From Saprospiraceae bacterium (lineage in GTDB: Bacteria > Bacteroidota > Bacteroidia > Chitinophagales > Saprospiraceae), in the NCBI GenBank assembly GCA_019694255.1, contig JAIBCI010000103.1, positions 1 through 58,066 on the forward strand: a stretch of DNA of 58,066 nucleotides. The letters are read 5' to 3'. Below are positions 24,693-34,285 of the stretch, piece by piece. The position numbers were made by a program, and so were the translations under genes. The notes under the pieces are model-generated. The model was not told the origin of the DNA. It searched no databases and saw only the letters and a program-made list of their open reading frames with translations. Position 1 is the first letter of the stretch. Each line of letters begins with the position of its first letter.

Positions 24693-25943
24693 TTATTTTC
24701 GGATTGCCTCAACGGGATCCATTCTGGAAGCGCTGAGTGCAGGGAAAAATCCTGCCAACAGGCCGACAATCACAGACAGACCAACCCCCAGAAGCATATT
24801 CCTGAATGAGATAAACATATCAAAGTGCAGGAATTTAGTCAGAATCATTAATAGCAGCCATACCAAAACCAGTCCGAGAAGACCACCGACAATGCACAAA
24901 ATGATTGCTTCGAGCAGGTATTCCAGCAAAATAAAATAACGCTTGGCGCCAATCGCCATTTTTATACCGATGATCGAGGTGCGCTCCTTGACAGAGACAA
25001 ACATAATATTGGCAACACCGAATGCCCCGACTAGCATGGCAAATGCCCCGATGGCAAACCCCGCGAGGTTAACCACCCCAAAGACTTTGTCAATAATGCT
25101 GGTGAGAAGTGTAATCTGATTGGTTGAGAAATTATCGGCATCCTTGGGCCTTAGTCCACGGACCGGCCTGATGATGCTGGCGAGTTCATACTTAAGTTCT
25201 TCGATTTTATCCTGCGACTGCGCCTTGATCGCCACGAGACTTCCCCAAGAAGAATTACTGTTGATGCTTACGAGTTTTTTGGCGCATTTGAGTGGAACCA
25301 GAATTGCCTCATCGGTGGGCCATACATTCAGAATGGATTTCCCTTCTTCTGCCAAAACACCCGCTACAATAAATTTCTGACCATAGAGACTGATTTCACG
25401 TCCGACGCCATCTCCTTTGGGAAAAAGTCCCTGAGCCAGCTTAAAGCCAATGATGGCCTGATTCAGGCCACGGTTAAATTCGAGCGTTGACAGATACCTG
25501 CCCTCGCCAATGTTAAGCCTCATGACCTTATTGTAATCCTCGGTAATGCCCATCATATAGGCCCCCTCCACGTAGGTATTTTGGTATTTAACCAGTTTTC
25601 CGGGGATAAATACCATAAAACTTGCTGCCTGCGCCAACTTTGAACGCGACTGAATGGCTTCTAAATCCTTCTCACTGGGAAAAGGTCTTCCCATATATTT
25701 CCAAAAACTCTGACCCGGGTCCTCAGCCCAGGACCATTTGTCCAGGAAAATGACGTCCGTCCCCAGCTTTTGGAAGCTTTTAACAATATTGTTTTGTAAT
25801 GAGTCTACGGACGATAATACAGCAATTATGCAGAAAATACCAATTATTATACCGAGAAGTGTCAAAAAACTTCTCAGTTTGTTGCCAATCAACTGCTGCA
25901 GTGCTTGCCTCAGGCTTTCGTTCAGTATTCTGAAAAAGATCAT
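24693..25943 (-). CDS. ABC transporter permease, MacB/FtsX type
   Basis: A 416-residue permease of the type VII (MacB-like) ABC superfamily. It has one N-terminal transmembrane helix (about 22-45, following NKLRSFLTLLGIIIG), a periplasmic MacB_PCD domain (about 50-270) and three C-terminal FtsX helices (about 285-400). It ends in the usual A-S-R-M-D-P-V-E-A-I-R-K. These systems work as mechanotransmitters, often in lipoprotein release, efflux or signalling, and use an ATPase subunit that does not transport through a pore. No ATPase or membrane-fusion gene adjoins it in the window. Its start is 380 bp away from the divergent queA, and the lipoprotein gene downstream on the same strand might be its partner. 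Confidence 0.9.
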   Translation of the reverse strand: MIFFRILNESLRQALQQLIGNKLRSFLTLLGIIIGIFCIIAVLSSVDSLQNNIVKSFQKLGTDVIFLDKWSWAEDPGQSFWKYMGRPFPSEKDLEAIQSRSKLAQAASFMVFIPGKLVKYQNTYVEGAYMMGITEDYNKVMRLNIGEGRYLSTLEFNRGLNQAIIGFKLAQGLFPKGDGVGREISLYGQKFIVAGVLAEEGKSILNVWPTDEAILVPLKCAKKLVSINSNSSWGSLVAIKAQSQDKIEELKYELASIIRPVRGLRPKDADNFSTNQITLLTSIIDKVFGVVNLAGFAIGAFAMLVGAFGVANIMFVSVKERTSIIGIKMAIGAKRYFILLEYLLEAIILCIVGGLLGLVLVWLLLMILTKFLHFDMFISFRNMLLGVGLSVIVGLLAGFFPALSASRMDPVEAIRK

Positions 25944-26323
25944 TATTACAGTTTCTTTATAAAGCCATCCGGATGAAGATCAATGATTTCATTTTGACAA
26001 TTTCCTCCCGTTTGGCAACATTTAATCTTTTGCAGTGTTCAACTTGACCTTGCCATCTTTCTACTGGCCCCCATTCCAGATTTCTCAAGAAGCATTTTGG
26101 TGTTTTTGGCTGAAATCCGGAAATATTGACCATGATCAGCCACAAGGTAGAGTTTCGCCCGGATTTATTACTTCAATTCGGCTAATTTCCTTGTAATCAG
26201 CTTGCCTGGACAATAAAAAAGAATTTTGGACGATAGGAATAGGTGATCCAAGAATAATGCCGGGATACTTGACAACGGCCATATTGATTTTATACATTTG
26301 CGCAAAATTTAAAAAAGCATTTC
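25944..26323. other. Divergent intergenic region of 380 bp
   Basis: No coding signal is visible on either strand; a 62-codon minus-strand frame has no recognisable features. The queA promoter sits at the right end. The left part must hold the promoter for the MacB-type permease, but I could not identify it. Confidence 0.55.
26269..26300 (+). promoter_or_regulatory. Bacteroidota-type promoter of queA
   Basis: TTG at 26269-26271 and TACATTTG at 26293-26300 are 21 nt apart. Transcription should start near 26306, about 18 nt before the ATG. Confidence 0.6.
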
Positions 26324-27388
26324 ATGCGAACCAAATTATCCAATTTTGACTTTAACCTGCCAAAGAACCTGGTCGCACAGTACCCGGCCAGCGAAAGAAC
26401 CGAGTCCAGGTTAATGGTCATACACCGCTCCAGCGGCAAGATCGAACACAAGCTCTTCAAGGATATTCTCGATTATGTAGAGGACAAGGATGCCATGATC
26501 ATCAACAACACCAAAGTCTTTCCGGCCAGGCTCTATGGCAAAAAAGAGAAGACGGGCGCCAAAATCGAGGTTTTCCTTCTCAGGGAACTCAACAAGGCTG
26601 TCGGACTCTGGGATGTCCTGGTTGATCCTGCTCGCAAGATTCGGGTGGGCAATAAATTGTACTTCTATGATAAGAATAACAAGGAAGTCCTTGCTGCCGA
26701 AGTAGTGGACAATACAACTTCAAGGGGCCGGACCATCCGGTTTCTGCATGACGGCGATGAAGAATCCTTTCAGGCCATCCTACGATTACTGGGGCAGACC
26801 CCTCTCCCGAAGTATATTACGCGAAACAGTGAATCCAGCGATATCGAGCGTTACCAGACGGTCTACGCCAAGGAGGTTGGAGCCGTCGCAGCGCCAACGG
26901 CAGGACTGCATTTCTCGCGTGAGCTCTGCAAAATGATCGAGATCAAAGGTGGCTATTTCGGTGAAGTTACCCTTCATGTCGGCATGGGTACTTTCAGAAC
27001 CATCGATGTGGAAGACCTTTCGAAACACAAGATGGAAGCCGAGTATTTCCGTATCCCACAGGAGACCGCAGATCTCATCAATAAGACAAAAGCAGCCGGG
27101 CGCAACGTCACTTGTGTGGGTACCACCACCATGCGTGCACTTGAATCAAATGTTACCGCTTCGAAACAATTAAGAGCCGGTGAAGGCTGGACCAATCTCT
27201 TTGTGTACCCTCCTTATGAATTTAGCATTGCCAACAGGATGATCACCAACTTCCATCAACCCAAGTCCAGCCTGCTGATCATGGTATCTGCTTTCGCTGG
27301 ACATGAACTGCTCATGGATGCTTACCAGGTGGCCATTAAGGAAAAATACCGGTTCTACAGCTACGGCGATGCCATGTTAATTATATAA
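26324..27388 (+). CDS. queA: S-adenosylmethionine:tRNA ribosyltransferase-isomerase
   Basis: A 354-residue enzyme that transfers and isomerises the ribosyl part of S-adenosylmethionine onto 7-aminomethyl-7-deazaguanine in tRNA, giving epoxyqueuosine at the wobble position. Conserved QueA features are visible: [14 protein letters not shown] near residue 7, [12 protein letters not shown] near 61, [10 protein letters not shown] near 187, T-L-H-V-G-M-G-T-F near 215, and [11 protein letters not shown] near 263. Length is normal for the family. No other queuosine gene is present in the window. The gene has its own promoter and is followed by the small DUF2795 gene. Confidence 0.96.
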   Translation: MRTKLSNFDFNLPKNLVAQYPASERTESRLMVIHRSSGKIEHKLFKDILDYVEDKDAMIINNTKVFPARLYGKKEKTGAKIEVFLLRELNKAVGLWDVLVDPARKIRVGNKLYFYDKNNKEVLAAEVVDNTTSRGRTIRFLHDGDEESFQAILRLLGQTPLPKYITRNSESSDIERYQTVYAKEVGAVAAPTAGLHFSRELCKMIEIKGGYFGEVTLHVGMGTFRTIDVEDLSKHKMEAEYFRIPQETADLINKTKAAGRNVTCVGTTTMRALESNVTASKQLRAGEGWTNLFVYPPYEFSIANRMITNFHQPKSSLLIMVSAFAGHELLMDAYQVAIKEKYRFYSYGDAMLII

Positions 27389-27450
27389 CCGGAAACCTTT
27401 TTACGAAAAATATATTATTACACATATTTGACCGGATAAATTAAAAAATT

Positions 27451-27672
27451 ATGTACTGGACCCTTGAATTGGCTCATCATCTGGAAGACGCTCCCTGGCC
27501 TGCATCGCGCGATGAACTGATCGACTATGCGATACGAAGCGGGTGTCCTATTGAGGTAATTGAAAACTTGCAGGAACTCGATGACGAGGAAGAAATCTTT
27601 GAATCAATGGAAGATATCTGGCCGGATTACCCGCGTAAAGATGACTTCCTGTTTAACGAAGATGAATACTAA
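27451..27672 (+). CDS. DUF2795 small acidic protein
   Basis: A 73-residue protein with strong net negative charge. The core P-A-S-R-D-E-L-I-D-Y-A-I-R-S-G-C-P followed by V-I-E-N-L-Q-E-L matches the DUF2795 pattern (a short helical domain of unknown function, known from small conserved bacterial proteins). The C-terminal half is D/E-rich, with DIWPDYPRKDDFLFNEDEY at its end. It lies 62 bp downstream of queA and is followed by a strong terminator, so queA and this gene probably share a transcript. Orthologues of this form are common in Bacteroidota; no function is known to me. Confidence 0.85.
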   Translation: MYWTLELAHHLEDAPWPASRDELIDYAIRSGCPIEVIENLQELDDEEEIFESMEDIWPDYPRKDDFLFNEDEY

Positions 27673-27699
27673 GGCCTGAACAGGGCTTAATAATATTAA

Positions 27700-27736
27700 A
27701 AATCCCTTCCGTACTCGCGGACAGGGATTTTTTTTT
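27700..27736 (+). terminator. Rho-independent terminator after the DUF2795 gene
   Basis: AAATCCCT (27700-27707) pairs with AGGGATTT (27723-27730), and a T-run continues to 27736. The A-run before the stem would let it act in both directions. Confidence 0.85.
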
Positions 27737-27750
27737 AATCTTTACGAGGC

Positions 27751-28422
27751 ATGCCTTCACCTATCATCATTGCCATCGACGGTCACTCAGCTTGTGGAAA
27801 AAGTACGCTAGCCAGGGACCTGGCATCCCGGCTGGGGATTCATTATCTCGACTCCGGTGCACTGTACCGGGCAGTGTGTCTGTACTGCCTTGATCTCGGT
27901 ATTCATCCGGAGGATCGCCACGCCGTAATTCACAATCTGGATGGTCTTGAAATTCAGATTAGCTTAGGTGATTACTTAAAGGTCATGAACAATGGCCAGG
28001 AAGTCACAGAACGAATTCGTTTGCCCGAAGTGACACGTTGGGTTAGTGAGATTTCTGTTGTCCCTGAAGTCAGAAGAAAGGTCAATGAGATCTTGCGTCG
28101 TATCGGGAAACAGCAGTCGCTGGTTATGGACGGAAGGGATATCGGTACGGTGGTCTTCCCCGATGCATCCGTCAAGTTTTTTCTGACGGCGGACAAAATG
28201 GTACGTGCACAACGCAGGCAAAATGAACTCCAAAGCATGGGCAGGGAAATCAGCCTTGAAAAAGTGCTTGAAAACCTGGAACACCGTGACACAATAGATT
28301 CCACGCGGGAAGATAGCCCTTTGCGATGTGCAGAAGATGCTGTATTGATCGACAACACCCTGCTGGACCGCAGCGAACAACTTGAGCTCGCTATGAGTTA
28401 TATCCGACTTATTTCATCATAA
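27751..28422 (+). CDS. cmk: Cytidylate kinase
   Basis: A 223-residue nucleotide kinase that phosphorylates CMP and dCMP to their diphosphates using ATP. The P-loop GHSACGKST is at residues 10-18, Y-L-D-S-G-A-L-Y-R-A near 32-41, the CMP-binding V-M-D-G-R-D-I-G-T-V-V-F-P near 128-139, and the lid-like segment R-A-Q-R-R-Q-N-E near 151. The conserved R-D-x-x-D-S-T-R-E-x-S-P-L element (HRDTIDSTREDSPL) follows near 181. Length is typical of Cmk. The ATG lies 15 bp after the terminator of the preceding gene, so its promoter must overlap that terminator region; I did not find a clear one. Confidence 0.95.
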   Translation: MPSPIIIAIDGHSACGKSTLARDLASRLGIHYLDSGALYRAVCLYCLDLGIHPEDRHAVIHNLDGLEIQISLGDYLKVMNNGQEVTERIRLPEVTRWVSEISVVPEVRRKVNEILRRIGKQQSLVMDGRDIGTVVFPDASVKFFLTADKMVRAQRRQNELQSMGREISLEKVLENLEHRDTIDSTREDSPLRCAEDAVLIDNTLLDRSEQLELAMSYIRLISS

Positions 28423-28592
28423 GTTGCGGACCATTTTATTAAAAGATACACCTGATTTTTTTCGTAATGATTAAATAATAATTTAGTCATCAACACGAAT
28501 TGAAGCCATCGTATTCTTACGGCTTCATCACAATTATAACCTCTTTGATATTGAACGTTCTTTCAATCTCAAATCCTTTGAAATAATTATAA

Positions 28593-29255
28593 ATGGCTAT
28601 ACCAAAGGTTATTTATCAAACTTTTAATTCAAGTGCATTACCTTGGTTAACGCGCCAGCATGTATTGCGTTTGAGAAAAAAAAATCCGGATTACCGGTAT
28701 GAGTTTTACGATGACCAACGCATGAATGAATTCATGCATCGTACTTTGAATCCCGAAGCCTTTGAATTATTTTGTCGCATTCAAATCGGTGCCCTTAAAG
28801 CAGACTTCTTCCGATATGTTATCCTTTATCATTTTGGAGGCGTGTACCTCGATATTGATAGCCTGATCACGGCCAAATTGGATACTATGATTTTGCCGGG
28901 TGACCATGCATTGATTTCAAAGGAGTCTAACGGACTATTTTATATTCAATATGCGCTATTCTTCGAAGCAGGACATCCTTTTCTGCAGCGGACAATTCAG
29001 ATGCTCACAGACAACCTTCGAAACAACCGCTTCCCACACGATGGCCACAGCATGACCGGACCGGGCGTATATACACACGCCATTCGATCCTGTCTTGAAG
29101 AAAATCCATTGATACACTATCGGGAGTTACCTGCCGATTATAACGGAGATGTCATCTTCAGCTATCCTATGAGCAAGTTATTTCTTTATGGACCACGAAG
29201 AAAAGGCCACTGGAAAAAAGCTAGTCAAAAATATGAAGTGCTTAAAAGCAAGTAA
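28593..29255 (+). CDS. Glycosyltransferase with DxD motif (GT32/OCH1-like sugar transferase)
   Basis: A 220-residue cytoplasmic glycosyltransferase. It starts with I-P-K-V-I-Y-Q-T-F, the usual N-terminus of the GT32-like (Gly_transf_sug) family. The region K-A-D-F-F-R-Y-V-I-L-Y-H-F-G-G-V-Y-L-D-I-D-S carries the metal- and nucleotide-sugar-binding DxD (Asp87, Asp89). S-M-T-G-P-G-V-Y-T near residue 153 is also typical. Such enzymes add hexoses to capsular, O-antigen or glycolipid acceptors. No glycan cluster surrounds it; it stands alone between cmk and a convergent T9SS cargo gene. The 170-bp gap upstream holds an inverted repeat, TGAAGCC (28501-28507) with GGCTTCA (28521-28527). Confidence 0.86.
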   Translation: MAIPKVIYQTFNSSALPWLTRQHVLRLRKKNPDYRYEFYDDQRMNEFMHRTLNPEAFELFCRIQIGALKADFFRYVILYHFGGVYLDIDSLITAKLDTMILPGDHALISKESNGLFYIQYALFFEAGHPFLQRTIQMLTDNLRNNRFPHDGHSMTGPGVYTHAIRSCLEENPLIHYRELPADYNGDVIFSYPMSKLFLYGPRRKGHWKKASQKYEVLKSK

Positions 29256-29350
29256 TTTGCCTAAATTACATTTGTATTTTCTCTTAGTGTTGGTGTAGAA
29301 CTTCCTATTAAATTACAGTATAGAATTTCTACTATAATAAATATTAATTA

Positions 29351-29390
29351 AAAAAAATTTGGAAGAGATGACACGGCTGCCACCTCTTCC
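29351..29390 (-). terminator. Rho-independent terminator of the 29490-31304 gene (minus strand)
   Basis: Read on the minus strand, GGAAGAG (29390-29384) pairs with CTCTTCC (29367-29361), and an AAA plus eight T follow. It lies about 100 bp after the stop codon of the T9SS cargo gene. Confidence 0.75.
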
Positions 29391-29489
29391 GTAAACTGAA
29401 ATTGAAATACTAATGTAAAAGCGTGTACGTGCTAAATCTTCACATAATTTTTCAAAATAAATGACAGCACGTCAAGCTATTTCTTATGC

Positions 29490-31304
29490 TTACTGCGTGA
29501 TCAGAATTTTTTGAACCAATCCTTCCGTCTTTAGGAAGTAAATACCGGTTGGAACCGATTCCACATTCATATGATCGCTGTCAACCTCCCACTGTATAAG
29601 TCTTCCGTTCTGATCAAAGAGTCCTGCAGAAACAACCGTTTTTCCGAAAAAGACAATGCCACCATTGACAGGGTTCGGATATGCTGTTGATTGCTGTGCA
29701 TGGTTGATTTCATCGACAGAAGAAATGAAGTTCTTTAATACAGGATTACAGTCAAATTCTGCACCCCTTAATGCAGGAGAACCAGCAACAGGTTTGAAAT
29801 CCGGGGTCGTGCTTGATGCCACAGGATTGACCAATACTGTGCCGGCATCAAAATTCACCGGATTGATATTGTTGGCAAGACAACCACTTTGACGAACCCA
29901 TTGATCAAGTAGGGTGAGTTTATTCTGACTACCCGCTGCTCGTGCCACTTCGACCAATCCGTTAGCCGTAGTATCCGTATTGCTGTTGAAGGCTGCAGTT
30001 GTATTGACAATGAGATTATTATTAAAAAACAATTGCCTGTTTGCTATATCAACCGAACCACTCTTCAACAAAGTGAGCAGATCGGGATCATTGGTATTGC
30101 GAAGACTGCTGTCGCCATCCACCATCAGGAAGTTGCGGTACCCCATAAAGATACTATTCACCACTCTGAGGCTGGAGTTTCTTCTGATCCTGGCACCGCG
30201 TCTGAAAGCGGCACGTGCTGCACTATTTAAATCCGTGTATTTGGTTCCTACCGGAACGGGTCCGATCATTGTAAAGTTACTGAATATAGCATTGGTATAT
30301 GGTTGCACATTGGCTGTACCCGTTGCTTCATTATCTGATTCAAAACCCTCTGAGGTAGAAGCCCCGGAAGCCAGGCTGTAAGTAAGATCATAATAGGCAG
30401 AATCGCGCACCGCGATGCCAAATTGACTAATTCCGGAATATCCATTGTCCGTGTCAAAATCATCATCCGTTCCTTTGAAAGCGATCAGGTATTTGGAATT
30501 GACCGTGCCACCAAACCATTCAAATGAATCATCATTGGAATAACTGCATTGCACGTGATGAAGTTCAGTTGCTGAACCGACAGCACCTAAAGTCAACGCA
30601 TTGATCTCTTTGTTTGCTTCGAACGCCAGACCAGCAAATTCAATTCGAACGTATTTAATAATACCGGAGTTATCAGCAGGCTGATTGCCTCCGAATTTCG
30701 CCAGTGTTGGATCAAAAGTGACATTGTTAAAGCCTTCCATTTGTACGTTACTGAACGTGGCATCATTCAGATTGTGCCAGGACTTTCCGGCAATGAGGAT
30801 ACCTCCCCAATCTCCGCGATCACGCTGTCCCACTGGTTTGGCAGAAGTGAATACAACCGGTTGTTTTGATGAGCCGGTGATTTCGATTTTTCCTCCGCGC
30901 TCAACGACAATACAGGCATAATTTTTTGGTGTACTGTTTAAGTTGGCCAGTGCACGAATAATCGTTCCTTCGGGGATTCGCAAGGTCGCACCGCTTTCCA
31001 CAACGATGATCCCGCTGAGCAAATATGTTTTTGAATTATCCAACGTAAGATTAGAACCAATTCGCAACTCACCTGGAACGGGGAGCGATGTCCGCATACC
31101 GTTGAGGGTTAATGTATCATCCGCATCTTTGTAATTGGAATTTTTTGGATCCCAGTTAGTCCACCCTGCTGTCCAATCGGATGAAGCTGATGCATCCAGC
31201 GCACCAACATAACTTGTTTTGTCCAACACCTTTCCCTGTGCCATTGCATCCTGATGAAAGAATACAAACAGCAACAGTGAAGAAATAGCGTAAAGTTTTT
31301 TCAT
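29490..31304 (-). CDS. T9SS-exported surface protein, probable beta-helix, TonB-receptor-associated
   Basis: A 604-residue exported protein when started at the ATG at 31304, which yields a clean signal peptide (KKLYAISSLLLFVFFHQDAMAQ region); the longer start at 31331 adds nine polar residues. Repeating short strands (GATLRIPEGTIIRA, GDWGGILIAGKSW) suggest a right-handed beta-helix. Residues about 260-300 hold the family signature N-D-D-S-F-E-W-F-G-G-T-V and G-T-D-D-D-F-D-T-D-N-G, an acidic patch that could bind calcium. A short T9SS sorting domain (YPNPVNGGIVFF to KILITQ) ends it. Relatives are sometimes annotated misleadingly as multidrug transporters. It is 106 bp downstream of a TonB-dependent receptor gene on the same strand, implying a joint uptake or surface role. 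Confidence 0.8.
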   Translation of the reverse strand: MKKLYAISSLLLFVFFHQDAMAQGKVLDKTSYVGALDASASSDWTAGWTNWDPKNSNYKDADDTLTLNGMRTSLPVPGELRIGSNLTLDNSKTYLLSGIIVVESGATLRIPEGTIIRALANLNSTPKNYACIVVERGGKIEITGSSKQPVVFTSAKPVGQRDRGDWGGILIAGKSWHNLNDATFSNVQMEGFNNVTFDPTLAKFGGNQPADNSGIIKYVRIEFAGLAFEANKEINALTLGAVGSATELHHVQCSYSNDDSFEWFGGTVNSKYLIAFKGTDDDFDTDNGYSGISQFGIAVRDSAYYDLTYSLASGASTSEGFESDNEATGTANVQPYTNAIFSNFTMIGPVPVGTKYTDLNSAARAAFRRGARIRRNSSLRVVNSIFMGYRNFLMVDGDSSLRNTNDPDLLTLLKSGSVDIANRQLFFNNNLIVNTTAAFNSNTDTTANGLVEVARAAGSQNKLTLLDQWVRQSGCLANNINPVNFDAGTVLVNPVASSTTPDFKPVAGSPALRGAEFDCNPVLKNFISSVDEINHAQQSTAYPNPVNGGIVFFGKTVVSAGLFDQNGRLIQWEVDSDHMNVESVPTGIYFLKTEGLVQKILITQ

Positions 31305-31410
31305 ATTTTCAATTTTTGATTTATGCATCAAAGTTCTGACATGAAAAATTGATAAACCCGCTTTTGATAATTATGTAATGATTAAGAAAATATTACGAAA
31401 TAAAGAACTA

Positions 31411-34188
31411 TCAAAACAAATATGAAGCTGAAAGACTCAGCGTTCTTCCATTCAAAAATCGAAACATTCTCCGGTCATTGGCGGCTTCATATTTTCCGGA
31501 GTTGTTTACATCCTGATAAAATACAAGATCACTTCGAAGGATATCACCAAGTGTCGCTTTCATATTGAATCGACCAATACTTTTACCGATTTGCAAATCA
31601 ATAACTGATCTCGGCGCTTCATAAATATCCCTGCGTGTGTCTCCATATTTAGGGTCCACACCGACGAAAGCAATTCTTCGTCCGATGCGATTAAAGACAA
31701 GTGAACCTGACCAACCATTCTGTTCACTATCATATTGCAAGCCAAGGTTCAAAACATAAGGTGACTGACCCTGCAAAGGTCTGTTCGACACAGCGTGCGA
31801 ACCCTCTTCAAATTGCAGTGTAGATTTAATTAATGCGAGATTGCCAATAAAACTGATTTCTCTCCACACTTTTTGGGCATTGATAAAGTCAAGGTTCTTT
31901 CTAATTTCGACTTCTGCACCTAACAACCTTGCAGATTTTTCATTTTCAAATGTAAATGTGGTAAATGGCTGTGTTACATCAATATTAAATTCGATTGGAT
32001 TGTTGATCTTCTTGAAGAATACACCAGCTGAAAGAACCTGACCTCCGGAAGGAAAAAATTCTGCACGACATTCAAAATTATGAAGGGTAGCAATTTTCAA
32101 GTCACGGTTTCCCCTGATCTCTGCATTTTTGTCAAATGCATAAAATGCAAATGGCGCCATCTCCCGGAATTCAGGTCTGTTGACGCTACTGAAGTATGCG
32201 AGCCGCAGATTAACGGCGCTCCCCAGTGCATAGTTGAGATTTAGTGATGGAAGCAGATTGGATTGAATGATATGGGATATTTCCATACCTACTTTAGTAT
32301 TGGATACCCTTATGTCAGCATTTTCATAGCGAATTCCATAAACTGCACGAAGGGATTTGAATATTTTTTGATCCGCGCTGACAAAAGCTGCGTGTATTTT
32401 TTGATACCCATTGTAATACGCCAGGTCATCACTTGTCTTTTCGACCAAATACAGGCTATTGGCTCCTATCTTATCCTTACCTAAATCAATCGAAGGATTG
32501 TAATTTAGTTCTCCATTATAATTTCCGCTGTACACAAAATTACGGCTGGCAAATTCCCTTACTCTGAGCTGCCCGCAATACCCTAGTTTGAGTTCTGTTG
32601 GGACGATTGTCTTATCAAATGATTTGCTGAGGTTAATGGAGGCAGACCCTACGTTTTCTTTCAACCTTGAACTGAAAATACCCGTGCTGCTATTAAAAAA
32701 ATCGCCCAGCGCCAGACCAAAGGCTTCTGATTCCGGGTTGCGCGTATAACTGGCAATTTTGTATTCCGGAATTCTACGCAGGATAGCACCGAAGCCTACA
32801 GAACTTTCAATGGCAAAACCTTTTCCCAGAAGGTGTTTGTAATTCATTACATGATTTGTAAACACACTGGAAGTGACCAGATTAACCTTATTGTTGACTT
32901 CGATATAATCATTAATATTACCCAGTCCATTCCTGTTAATCGCATTAAAATCAGTATTGATATTGACCAGATTATTCAGACTTAACTGTACATTTCGATC
33001 CGTGTAGTTCAAGTTAAAAATCCCTCCCGAGGTAATATTTTGATTAAAAACCTGGTCATGCAGATCCGCTACCTGACCACTGCCATCAAATGAAGCAATA
33101 TCCGCAACGCTGAATTTTCTGGTGTTAGCATAGTTCAGTGCCAGAATCATTCCCAATTTTTTGTCCTGTTGCACCAAGAGTGGCAGTCCGAGTGAATACG
33201 AAAGTCTTGTATTAGGTGAAGCCATTGCATTGCTTCTATCCCAGTTGAGGTTAAATTTATTTGAATTTTCTGCGAGCCTGGCGCGGTCAGATGCACTGGA
33301 ATAGGAGCCTGATATGCGCATATCAGATTCTGCGACATCGGGTAAATTTCGTTGTGCACTGACAATACCTGAATTTTCAATACCATATTTTTTTAGTCCT
33401 TCAAAATTTTTAAAGGTTGTCAAAGAATGCCACTGTCCGCCAATATTTATCTGTTGCGTTAATTTTTCAGGAATTCCTTTGGTATTTATTTTAATAATAC
33501 CGCCACCAAAGTCACCCGGCATCTCTGGAATGCCTGCTTTGATGACCTGCATTTTATCAATCAGAATGGAAGGGATGACATCAAATGAAAAGGCTTTTCG
33601 GTCTGACTCCGTTGAAGGCAAATTAAATCCATCAAGCAGACCCGCATTATACCGGTCATTCATACCACGGATGATCGCGAACCGCCCATCTTGTATGCTA
33701 GCCCCGGTAATCCTTTTAAGTGCATCGGAGGCATTTCTGTCCGGAGTCTTTTTGATTGACTCCGCCGAAATTCCATCTGAAATGACTGCTGCATTTCTGC
33801 GCTCGATCATTTGAGAAAGTGTGCTAGACCTTTGAATGGTGTAAGTGACCACGACTTCATCCATTGATACGCTTTCTTCTTCCAAGACTGCATTTAATAC
33901 TACGGATTTGCCTGGATCAAGATTAATATCAAATTTCTGCACACCATATGAAATCATCCTGACTTCAATCATATGGTGGCCTGCAGGAAGTTTGAGTATA
34001 TAGGCTCCGTCCAGATCTGTTGTTACGCCATGTTGGCTATCACCTGTCTGAATGACCGCACCGATCACCGGCTCACCGGAATTCTTATCAATAATCTTTC
34101 CGCTTAGAATCCCCTCTTGTGCTTTTACACCCTGAGAGCCAATTAAAATAAATACAATAATTCTGAATAACAGCTTCGCTTTTAACAT
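31411..34188 (-). CDS. TonB-dependent outer-membrane receptor with carboxypeptidase-regulatory-like domain
   Basis: A 925-residue receptor. A signal peptide (1-23) precedes a regulatory-like beta-sandwich (about 26-110: LSGKIIDKNSGEPVIGAVIQ). A plug follows (about 130-260: SDALKRITGASIQDGRFAII, RGMNDRYNAGLLDG, then I-P-E-M-P-G-D-F-G-G-G-I-I-K-I), and then a large barrel to the terminal LSLSASYLF. The R-G-M-N-D-R-Y-N and P-G-D-F-G-G-G motifs place it in a receptor subfamily distinct from the one at 7719-9926. No SusD follows; the downstream gene codes for the beta-helix T9SS protein instead. The ligand is unknown. In my memory, this receptor/cargo pair recurs in Bacteroidota, sometimes in phosphate-related loci, which I cannot confirm here. 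Confidence 0.9.
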   Translation of the reverse strand: MLKAKLLFRIIVFILIGSQGVKAQEGILSGKIIDKNSGEPVIGAVIQTGDSQHGVTTDLDGAYILKLPAGHHMIEVRMISYGVQKFDINLDPGKSVVLNAVLEEESVSMDEVVVTYTIQRSSTLSQMIERRNAAVISDGISAESIKKTPDRNASDALKRITGASIQDGRFAIIRGMNDRYNAGLLDGFNLPSTESDRKAFSFDVIPSILIDKMQVIKAGIPEMPGDFGGGIIKINTKGIPEKLTQQINIGGQWHSLTTFKNFEGLKKYGIENSGIVSAQRNLPDVAESDMRISGSYSSASDRARLAENSNKFNLNWDRSNAMASPNTRLSYSLGLPLLVQQDKKLGMILALNYANTRKFSVADIASFDGSGQVADLHDQVFNQNITSGGIFNLNYTDRNVQLSLNNLVNINTDFNAINRNGLGNINDYIEVNNKVNLVTSSVFTNHVMNYKHLLGKGFAIESSVGFGAILRRIPEYKIASYTRNPESEAFGLALGDFFNSSTGIFSSRLKENVGSASINLSKSFDKTIVPTELKLGYCGQLRVREFASRNFVYSGNYNGELNYNPSIDLGKDKIGANSLYLVEKTSDDLAYYNGYQKIHAAFVSADQKIFKSLRAVYGIRYENADIRVSNTKVGMEISHIIQSNLLPSLNLNYALGSAVNLRLAYFSSVNRPEFREMAPFAFYAFDKNAEIRGNRDLKIATLHNFECRAEFFPSGGQVLSAGVFFKKINNPIEFNIDVTQPFTTFTFENEKSARLLGAEVEIRKNLDFINAQKVWREISFIGNLALIKSTLQFEEGSHAVSNRPLQGQSPYVLNLGLQYDSEQNGWSGSLVFNRIGRRIAFVGVDPKYGDTRRDIYEAPRSVIDLQIGKSIGRFNMKATLGDILRSDLVFYQDVNNSGKYEAANDRRMFRFLNGRTLSLSASYLF

Positions 34189-34285
34189 TAGTAGTAATTT
34201 CTAATGCAAAGTTCCTTCAATATTCACAATAGGCCTTTATGCTATAATTATCGAATTATTACTAAATTATTAATATTCGCGTTGA

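Noticed and set aside
27972-28380. Two overlapping minus-strand ORFs (128 and 134 codons) opposite cmk
   Set aside because: The Cmk motifs on the plus strand are complete; the opposite frames are chance.
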